Of a DNA stretch of 13,589 nucleotides, positions 6,668 to 11,980 are shown piece after piece. The stretch comes from Baffinella frigidus (taxonomy: Eukaryota; Cryptophyceae; Cryptomonadales; Baffinellaceae): the NCBI GenBank assembly GCA_026770585.1, contig MU646741.1, forward strand, positions 279,341 to 292,929, given 5' to 3'. The notes under the pieces were generated by a model. It ran no database searches, was not told the origin of the DNA, and saw only the letters and a list, made by a program, of their open reading frames with translations. How positions within the stretch are numbered: position 1 is the first letter of the stretch; every line of letters starts with the position of its first letter. The position numbers and the translations under genes were made by a program.

Positions 6668-6692
6668 GGGGTTTAGGGTTTAGGGTTTAGGG
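6668..6692 (+). repeat. Short TTTAGGG array, plus orientation
   Basis: GGG followed by three TTTAGGG units, opposite in orientation to the long array at 5398-5501. Confidence 0.85.
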
Positions 6693-6750
6693 TGTGTCAC
6701 GCTCCATCCAGGCGCGACACGAAACGTCACAATGCATGTTGCCAGACACC

Positions 6751-6835
6751 ATTATTAGGTTATGAGCCATCGAGGAGAGACCATTATTAGGTTATGAGCT
6801 AAAGGTCTCTCCTCGATAGCTCATAACCTAATAAT
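6751..6835. repeat. Hairpin with 32-bp arms and a duplicated arm end
   Basis: Arms at 6751-6782 (ATTATTAGGTTATGAGCCAT...) and 6804-6835 match with one mismatch. The 21-nt loop itself repeats ATTATTAGGTTATGAGC, so one arm start is present three times. Confidence 0.8.
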
Positions 6836-6856
6836 TACTCCCAACACGTGCGCTAT

Positions 6857-6979
6857 GTACAAGGGTACCTCGCTCATAAGAAACGCTCACCCTCCTAGGA
6901 CCGCCATAGGGCCCTAGGCGTAGGGCTACTGTAGGGTCCTAGGGGGGGGCGGTTTCTTATGAGCGAGGTACCCCTGTAC
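6857..6979. mobile_element. Family IV palindromic element, copy 2
   Basis: GTACAAGGGTACCTCGCTCA to its complement ending CCCCTGTAC. The core is TAGGGCTACTGTAGGGTCCT. Both arms are complete. About 45 bp to its right, 7023-7078 matches the reverse complement of 8060-8115, which is the flank of copy 3. Confidence 0.7.
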
Positions 6980-7146
6980 ACGGACAGAACGCGTGTTCAG
7001 GGAGGCTTGATGCGATCCGAAAGGAAGCAGGTCCATCTTGCAGAACCAGTTCCAGTGTCCGCCTATGGTGGGAGTTAAAATAACCTCAAGAACCCAAAGT
7101 GTTCGGCCACACGGAACATCAAGACATGTTCCGTGTGTCTCGAACC

Positions 7147-7344
7147 ACTCGAGGCTGGAAGGGGGGGTATTTTAAATGTGGGGTTGTTAAAATTTGTACC
7201 AGTCACGGGCGATTTTGGTCACGTAGCTGGGCAACCTGGGGCAAATAACCTGACTATTTATGTGAAAATTACTACAAATCGGTCCACTTGTCAAGGACTT
7301 GTATACTTAAAACTTTTGAAATAGTCACATTTCTAGCCTCGAGT
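7147..7344 (-). mobile_element. Family II palindromic element, copy 2
   Basis: 198 bp, ends ACTCGAGGC and GCCTCGAGT. It is the reverse-oriented relative of 1889-2086. The end block of AGAAATGTGACTATTT, the GTGGGGTTGTT-AAATTTGTACCAGTC block and the TTTGGTCACGTA block all match. The central perfect hairpin of copy 1 is not retained here. A GTGAAAATTACTACAAATCG module lies at 7262. Confidence 0.66.
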
Positions 7345-7823
7345 GGAAGGTGCCGGCTGCCGGCCTATTTCAAACCAAATACGGGGTGGAGGTTTTCAGC
7401 AGTGGTCAATCGAGGTTTTCAGTAGGGGCCAATCGACCCTGCACAGATGCGACGGCAAGTGACTTAACGATAAGTGACTTTTGGGCCCGCGGCAGGTTAC
7501 GAGCCCTGATGGGGGGGAAAAGAGAGGCTGCCCAGGCCCGGAGGTGGCGCGACTGCCCCCGGAGGTTTGTTCCTTGTGGGGGGTGGCCGCCGGGGATCCA
7601 ATGGCTCCAATGGCGCACGGGCCCGCCTCGGGAGCCTATTTTGGGGAGGGGGGGCAGGGGGCTAAGTCAACTTCCTGGCCAGAGGTTGACTTTGGGGAGG
7701 GGGGGCAGGGGGCTGCGAAGCGGAGTAGGACGGGGGATGCGTGAGAGTCATCTGTGTTAATGCAGAGTGTGTTTGTTGCCGCTCGAAGCCAACATGGCCA
7801 CCATCCACCGGCTTGATGTGACT
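7345..7823. other. No gene seen; G-rich direct repeat
   Basis: CGAGGTTTTCAGTAGGGGCCAATCGA is preceded by a shorter near-copy (GGAGGTTTTCAGCAGTGGTCAATCGA, about 7387). TTGGGGAGGGGGGGCAGGGG occurs at 7642 and 7691, separated by a TAAGTCAACTTCCTGG / AGGTTGACTTT inverted pair. The G-runs could form a G-quadruplex. The open frames at 7350-7760 are G-run translations and are not credible genes. Confidence 0.55.
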
Positions 7824-7917
7824 ATAGGGGTACCTCGCTCATAAGAAACCGCCACCCCCCTAGGACCACCATAGGGCCATAGGCATAGCCCTACTGTAGG
7901 GTCCTAGGGGGAGGCGG
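7824..7917. mobile_element. Family IV palindromic element, copy 3 (broken right arm)
   Basis: The left arm from TATAGGGGTACCTCGCTCAT and the core CCCTACTGTAGGGTCCTAG are intact. The right arm stops at GAGGCGG. The expected continuation TTTCTTATGAGC is found in reverse at 8118-8131. A 17-bp palindrome AGTCCACCAGGTGGACT (7919-7935) sits directly at the break. Confidence 0.7.
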
Positions 7918-8041
7918 CAGTCCACCAGGTGGACTACGAAGGTTTCGGTGAGGCCGAGAGTTTCTTGATTACAAGAATAGCCTGGCCACGTACTAAGACC
8001 CCCATTGCCCCCTTCCAAGAGGCAAAAAAGACGTGGGACCT

Positions 8042-8115
8042 TTAGGTCCTTCAGGTTCTCCGAGCTCCCAACATAGGCGGACACTGGAACCGGTTCTGCA
8101 GAATGGCCCTGCTTC
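8042..8115 (+). repeat. AGGTCCTT-CAGGTT dispersed repeat
   Basis: TAGGTCCTTCAGGTTCTCCG then AGCTCCCAACATAGGCGGACACTGGAACCGGTTCTG. Relatives occur at 10363-10430 and, reversed, at 7023-7078. Shorter ones (AGGTCCTTTAGGTT) occur at 8712, 8836, 9718 and 10261. This is the commonest repeat of the right half. It is not recognised as any named SINE, and no RNA polymerase III boxes were seen. Confidence 0.75.
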
Positions 8116-8117
8116 CT

Positions 8118-8142
8118 GCTCATAAGAAACCGCCTCCCCCTA
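8118..8142 (-). mobile_element. Family IV arm fragment, inverted
   Basis: GCTCATAAGAAACCGCCTCC then CCCTA: the reverse complement is the missing right-arm start of the element at 7824-7917. Confidence 0.75.
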
Positions 8143-8280
8143 CCTGAAGGACCTAAAGGTGCTCACCAGGCCGACATTGTTGTGGCGTCGAAACCCTCGG
8201 CCGCCGCGAGCTCGCGCATCTTGTATTCAACGATCCACCCTTAGGGGTGGTTATGGGCGTTAGAGCCCTGCGTCTCGGCC

Positions 8281-8315
8281 TACCTCATATGCCCCCCAAG
8301 TGGGCATATGAGGTA
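8281..8315. terminator. 14-bp perfect-arm hairpin (function unknown)
   Basis: TACCTCATATGCCC at 8281-8294 pairs with GGGCATATGAGGTA at 8302-8315. No poly-T tail and no gene upstream, so calling it a terminator is only a structural analogy; it may equally be a relic repeat. Confidence 0.2.
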
Positions 8316-8470
8316 TCCCCAGCTTTCCACGAGCCCTGGGAGGTGGCTCAAATTGTGCTCTGGAACTCCTTTTGTGCAAGTGACCTTTGTACCGAGGATG
8401 GGACTTGTAGCCTTATCCCTTAAGTGCCCATGCCGCCAAATTTGGGGGCCAAGAGGTCCTAGGCAGGTCC

Positions 8471-8518
8471 TAGGGTCCTACCGTAGGGCGTATGTAGGGT
8501 CCTACCGTAGGGCGTATG
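8471..8518 (+). repeat. 24-bp perfect tandem duplication with TACCGTAG core
   Basis: Units start at 8471 and 8495, TAGGGTCCTACCGTAGGGCG plus TATG. The GTCCTACCGTAGG core resembles the centre of family IV elements and the module at 3896. Confidence 0.9.
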
Positions 8519-9441
8519 AGCGACTCCACATCGGGGGTCTTTGTCAAGGTAAATCGAATCACAACCTCACATCTGTCTCGAATGCCAATGCCACCCTTAC
8601 ATGTATGACATTCGCATGAAGAAAACGCAATTGGAGCAATTGGCGCTTTATTCAAGTGGTGTGTAAAAGGTACACGACAGCACCTAGTCCCGAAGGTGAT
8701 TTGACATTACCTTTAGGTCCTTTTTAGGTCCTTTAGGTTTTACCGGCCTGCTAAGTCAACTTCCTGGAAGTTGCCGGCGGAAGCGCGCCGTTAGAGGCGT
8801 CCGCGGCGCCAGCGACGTCCGCCGAGTCGGACCACCTTTAGGTCCTTTAGGTTTTAATTTCGCCCAACATAGCCCAACGACACGCCGTTCCGTAGAAGGG
8901 ATCTGCAGAGAAAGCATTTTTGCTTTCGGATCTCGTTTAGCTCTCCAGTGCAGAGGCTCGTGAAGAGGGGATACAGGGCGGCTCTCTTGGGGTGTTTGAG
9001 GAGTGCCCAATGGCAACACGCTCGCGCACACACCGAACCCAAGTCAGCCTTGTTCTGAGGCTCATGGTATCCCATGGTTGAAGTATAAAAGCTCCAGCCA
9101 CGGATACCCCACAAGGTGAGGGGGATTATGTGGGGGGGTGAGGTGAGATCTGTCAGACACCAAAGATGCAAAGGAGGTAAATGTGGTAGGGTTGAAAAAA
9201 AATGGGATTTCTCCCGACGTACAATGATTAATCCTCACGAGCCTGGAGGTTCCACCGGGTTTCAGAAAAGGAAAGTTAGGGCCAGTGCGTGTCAGCGAAT
9301 AACAACAGAAGTCAATAAAGCAACGCACGCATGTATCAGCAGTCCCCCGCCTTTCAATGAGGTTCGCAAAGCTGGAGGGGGGGGTATTCAAAAGTCATTT
9401 TATGGGAAAACTTTCTCAAAAGTCAATTTTTAGCGCAAAAA
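8519..9441. other. Repeat-relic stretch, no gene supported
   Basis: AGGTCCTTTAGGTTTTA occurs at about 8726 and 8839. The longer block 8839-8910 (TTTAATTTCGCCCAACATAG...) recurs at 10261-10330. TAAGTCAACTTCCTGG at 8752 also occurs at 7664. Several frames of about 90-110 codons are open on the minus strand (8756-9031, 8854-9171, 9062-9391), but they overlap each other, cross repeat units and show no family motif, so none is annotated. Confidence 0.5.
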
Positions 9442-9478
9442 GGCTCCAAGAACGAGCAAACGGCTCCAAGAACGAGCA
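9442..9478 (+). repeat. 20-bp tandem duplication
   Basis: GGCTCCAAGAACGAGCAAAC followed by GGCTCCAAGAACGAGCA. Confidence 0.9.
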
Positions 9479-9752
9479 CGGAATACCCCACCCAAGGGCC
9501 TAGAGTGGAGACGGAGATGGACTTGGCATGGCGCTCACAGTGATTACTGATTACTGAATTTATTAAAGAGGGTTCGCCGTTATTGCCTAACCCGTGCCAT
9601 TACCAGACTATGATCGGTCCATGTTATACCCCGCTCAGTCTGTCTCCGAGGGATGCTCCCCGAAGATTGGCGCGGATGAAGTAACCACAGCCTCGCACCT
9701 GCGTGAGAGACATCTTTTAGGTCCTTTAGGTTCTTCGACAGCACAAAATCTC

Positions 9753-9883
9753 TGGTGCTTTGGTGCTTTGTATTACACTCACATCGAAGGCCACACCCGC
9801 CCCACTCTTGAGGAGACGGACACAATCTACGGATGAGCTCCCCGGAACTGCCCAGAGGGGTTGGACCGAGCCCCTTTGTCCCG
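9753..9883 (+). repeat. 130-bp dispersed direct repeat, copy 1
   Basis: GGTGCTTTGGTGCTTTGTAT then ACACTCACATCGAAGGCCAC and CACTCTTGAGGAGA. Matches 10029-10157 at roughly 80-85% by eye. On the minus strand both copies stay open and read LLKS--GVAFDVSV--STKAP, so they might descend from a coding or transcribed unit, but no complete gene is visible. Confidence 0.8.
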
Positions 9884-10028
9884 TGGTGCAGAGATGCGCC
9901 CCCCTTTTTCGGTTGTTCGCGACGACCCATACTTGAAGCTCGCTCGCCTCCACCTGCGCCACACTGAGATTTTGAGCAAAAGGGGGGGAAGCGAGGTTTA
10001 ATAAGCATGTCTTGTCCGACCTGCTTTT

Positions 10029-10157
10029 GGTGCTTTGGTGCTTTTATTTACACTCACATCGAAGGCCACGCCCACCTCACTCTTGAGGAGATGGGAACGA
10101 TCTACAGGTGAGCTCCCCGACCCACCTATGCAGGTTTGGCCGAGCCTCTTTTCTCCC
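10029..10157 (+). repeat. 130-bp dispersed direct repeat, copy 2
   Basis: Partner of 9753-9883. It ends in a TTTTCTCCC-C(n) tract. Downstream, 10158-10260 shows nothing recognisable. Confidence 0.8.
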
Positions 10158-10260
10158 CCCCCCCCCAAGCACCAAAAGCCAGGCATTTAAACCTTTCCCT
10201 GCGTGATTTCAGTGTGGTTTTAATTGTTTAATGTTTAGGATTGATCTGCAGTGTCTTCGT

Positions 10261-10450
10261 TTAGGTCCTTCAGGTTTTAGTTTCTCCCAACATAGCGCAG
10301 CGACATGCCTTTCCGTAGGGAGGATCTGAGAAGGGATACAGGGTGGTTGTTTAGGTGATGTAGGTCATTTAGGTTCTTGGAGCTCCCAACATAGGAGGAC
10401 ACCGGGACTGGTTCTGCAGAAAGGCGTGAGAGACAGCACAAAACCTTGAA
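10261..10450 (+). repeat. Two AGGTCC/AGGTCA repeat relatives in series
   Basis: 10261-10330 matches 8839-8910, including CCCAACATAGC and TTCCGTAG. 10363-10430 matches 8042-8115 (GGAGCTCCCAACATAGGAGG). The region ends AGACAGCACAAAACC, as at about 9737. Confidence 0.75.
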
Positions 10451-10720
10451 CCGGTGCTTTACCGACCATCTAAGTCAACTTCCTGCCAAACCACGCCAGG
10501 GTGGATGTGGGTGCTTTTGGTGCGGGTGTTGAATTTTTTTAAACCTTTCTGATAAGGTTCTTTGGTGGTGACTTTTGAAAACCACTTTAGGTCCTGCCTT
10601 GAGGGGAAATTGACTTTTGGCGACCCCTTCCAGGCTCTGGCGCGGGAGGTTGACTTTTGGTGCACCAAAGACCTTTTTTTCGAGGGTGGGGAAGCAGGTT
10701 ATTTGCACAGGAACACGATC
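10451..10720. other. No gene seen; repeated TTGACTTTTGG motif
   Basis: TTGACTTTTGGCG (10609) and TTGACTTTTGGTG (10649) lie 40 bp apart, with GTGACTTTTGAAA at 10568 and TAAGTCAACTTCCTG at 10471. Similar (G)TCAACTTTTG motifs recur at 1687 and 10923. Confidence 0.5.
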
Positions 10721-10819
10721 TTCCGACAAGACCCCCAAAAAGTTAGTGGCACTTTTTTGGAACAGAATTGAAAGTTAGTCCACAAAAGTGCCTCTAACTT
10801 TTTGGGGGTCTTGTCGGAA
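10721..10819. repeat. Near-perfect hairpin with 41-bp arms
   Basis: Arms at 10721-10761 (TTCCGACAAGACCCCCAAAA...) and 10779-10819 with a 17-nt loop and very few mismatches. About 300 bp upstream of the 263-aa gene. If transcribed it would fold into a pre-miRNA-sized stem; a recent fold-back insertion is the alternative. Confidence 0.82.
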
Positions 10820-11116
10820 CACCTCGAAAAACGGGCCATAAAATATTTTCGGTGCCTGAGGCGGGCCCGTCCGGTGGAGAAAAAAAGAAAATAACCAACT
10901 TTTGGCAACATTTCGAGATCGACGTCAACTTTTGATCTGCACCAAAGCTTCACCTCTTTTTTCCCGGAAATCCTGCCACAGACCTCAGGTCGCGCAGGAT
11001 TTGCACCCTGCGGTGCGCCCCCCCACGCGTGCCCTGCTTGCTCGCGGCAGGGGAGTCCCGGGCGCCCTCCTCAGAGCAGTCCACGCGCATGTGTGCTTGA
11101 CTCCTGACTCTTTGTG
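10820..11116 (+). promoter_or_regulatory. Region upstream of the 263-aa gene
   Basis: An AT-rich CATAAAATATTT at about 10837-10848 is the only TATA-like element. 10985-11100 is GC-rich and CpG-rich, then comes a pyrimidine-containing leader. An in-frame TGA at 11105 closes the reading frame. No start site can be fixed from sequence. An acceptor-like GGGCAG at 11122-11127 leaves open that the gene has an upstream exon. Confidence 0.3.
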
Positions 11117-11908
11117 ATGCTGGGCAGAATGCCGCCGTTTACCCTCGACAACCAGGTCAAGCTCGCGCTGCTCGACCAGGGTGAGGTGGCCACGCAGCGC
11201 AAGTCCAGGCCCGAAGACACGAACGCCAAGGGCGGCGAGAAGAGGAAGGCCACGGAGCTTGAGGCGGATGGCGAGTCGGATAGCGACTTTGAGGACGAGC
11301 CCGCTAAGAAGCAGCAGAAGAAGCTGGAGGATCAGGTCACGGAGCTCAAGGGGGAATTGCAAGAAGTGAAGATGGCGATGGATCGACAATCCATTCAAAT
11401 CGCCGATCTCCAGACGCTGTTCCTCCGCGAAGTCACGAAGATCCACAGGCTGGAGCAAGGCGTCGCCGAGATGGGGACGGGGGAGAAGTCGGTCGCAAAG
11501 AAGGGGGGGGCGGGGAAGAAGGAGAAGAAGGAGAAGGTCCTCTTCACGGACGGCCGGCTGGCCTACCAGCAGTTCATCATCACTGCGCGCCCGAAGATGC
11601 GCGAGCTCGCGGCGGCCGAGGGTTTCGACGCCACAACAATGATGCCTCCGCAGGCAAACCTTTGTTCTATGTTAGTTCAGTTGAAGCGTGATATTGCAGT
11701 CAACCGAGACGACACCCAGGTACTCAAGAACGACGTGTGTGACATGGTCGATTCGCGCATCTGCGAGCTCGTGAAACAGATTATCTCTACGCCGTACTGC
11801 AACAACTTCTGTTTCGACATCGACAAACCTCCCGAACTGGACCAGTTTGACCGGGTTGCGCTGCATAATATGGAGGCCTCTGACGACGTGTATTGTGGTG
11901 ACGAGTAG
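11117..11908 (+). CDS. Lysine-rich coiled-coil protein, probably nuclear
   Basis: A 263-aa protein with no firm family match. An in-frame TGA at 11105 limits the start to ATG 11117 or ATG 11129; the latter (AGAATGC) has the better -3 A. Seen in order: a basic-acidic region with EKRK (41-44), an acidic run DGESDSDFEDE (51-61) and AKKQQKK (63-69), together like a bipartite nuclear signal. A heptad-like helix (about 69-117) is probably a coiled coil. A K/G linker (125-140) follows, then VLFTDGRLAYQQFIITARPK, faintly reminiscent of the first helix of an HMG/YABBY-type box. A Cys-containing helical tail (173-263) ends the protein. Hand counting gives GC3 near 85% up to residue 172 and near 65% after it, so the gene may be a fusion or have acquired its 3' third. 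It converges with the minus-strand gene; their stops are 72 bp apart. A chromatin or DNA-associated role is inference only. Confidence 0.72.
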   Translation: MLGRMPPFTLDNQVKLALLDQGEVATQRKSRPEDTNAKGGEKRKATELEADGESDSDFEDEPAKKQQKKLEDQVTELKGELQEVKMAMDRQSIQIADLQTLFLREVTKIHRLEQGVAEMGTGEKSVAKKGGAGKKEKKEKVLFTDGRLAYQQFIITARPKMRELAAAEGFDATTMMPPQANLCSMLVQLKRDIAVNRDDTQVLKNDVCDMVDSRICELVKQIISTPYCNNFCFDIDKPPELDQFDRVALHNMEASDDVYCGDE

Positions 11909-11962
11909 AGAGTGTGGGGAAATTCGACAAGCTGGGCGAGTGGGTGGCAATGAAAGTAAATT

Positions 11963-11968
11963 TTTATT
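11963..11968 (-). promoter_or_regulatory. Poly(A) signal AATAAA of the minus-strand gene
   Basis: The minus strand reads TAG, 12 nt, then AATAAA, so the signal follows the stop at 11981 almost directly. Such a short 3' end is common in compact genomes and large DNA viruses. No equally clear signal serves the plus-strand gene. Confidence 0.55.
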
Positions 11969-11980
11969 GTACGATATTCA

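Noticed and set aside
4366-7344. Defined target-site duplications for the palindromic elements
   Set aside because: Flanks of families I, II, III and IV were compared by eye and no convincing short duplication was found, so the transposon superfamily cannot be assigned.
9753-10430. SINE or tRNA-derived repeat
   Set aside because: No RNA polymerase III A or B box and no tRNA-like fold could be found in the repeat units.
10985-11458. 157-codon minus-strand frame opposite the 263-aa gene
   Set aside because: Antisense shadow of a GC3-rich coding region; the leucine-rich run is the complement of lysine/glutamate codons.
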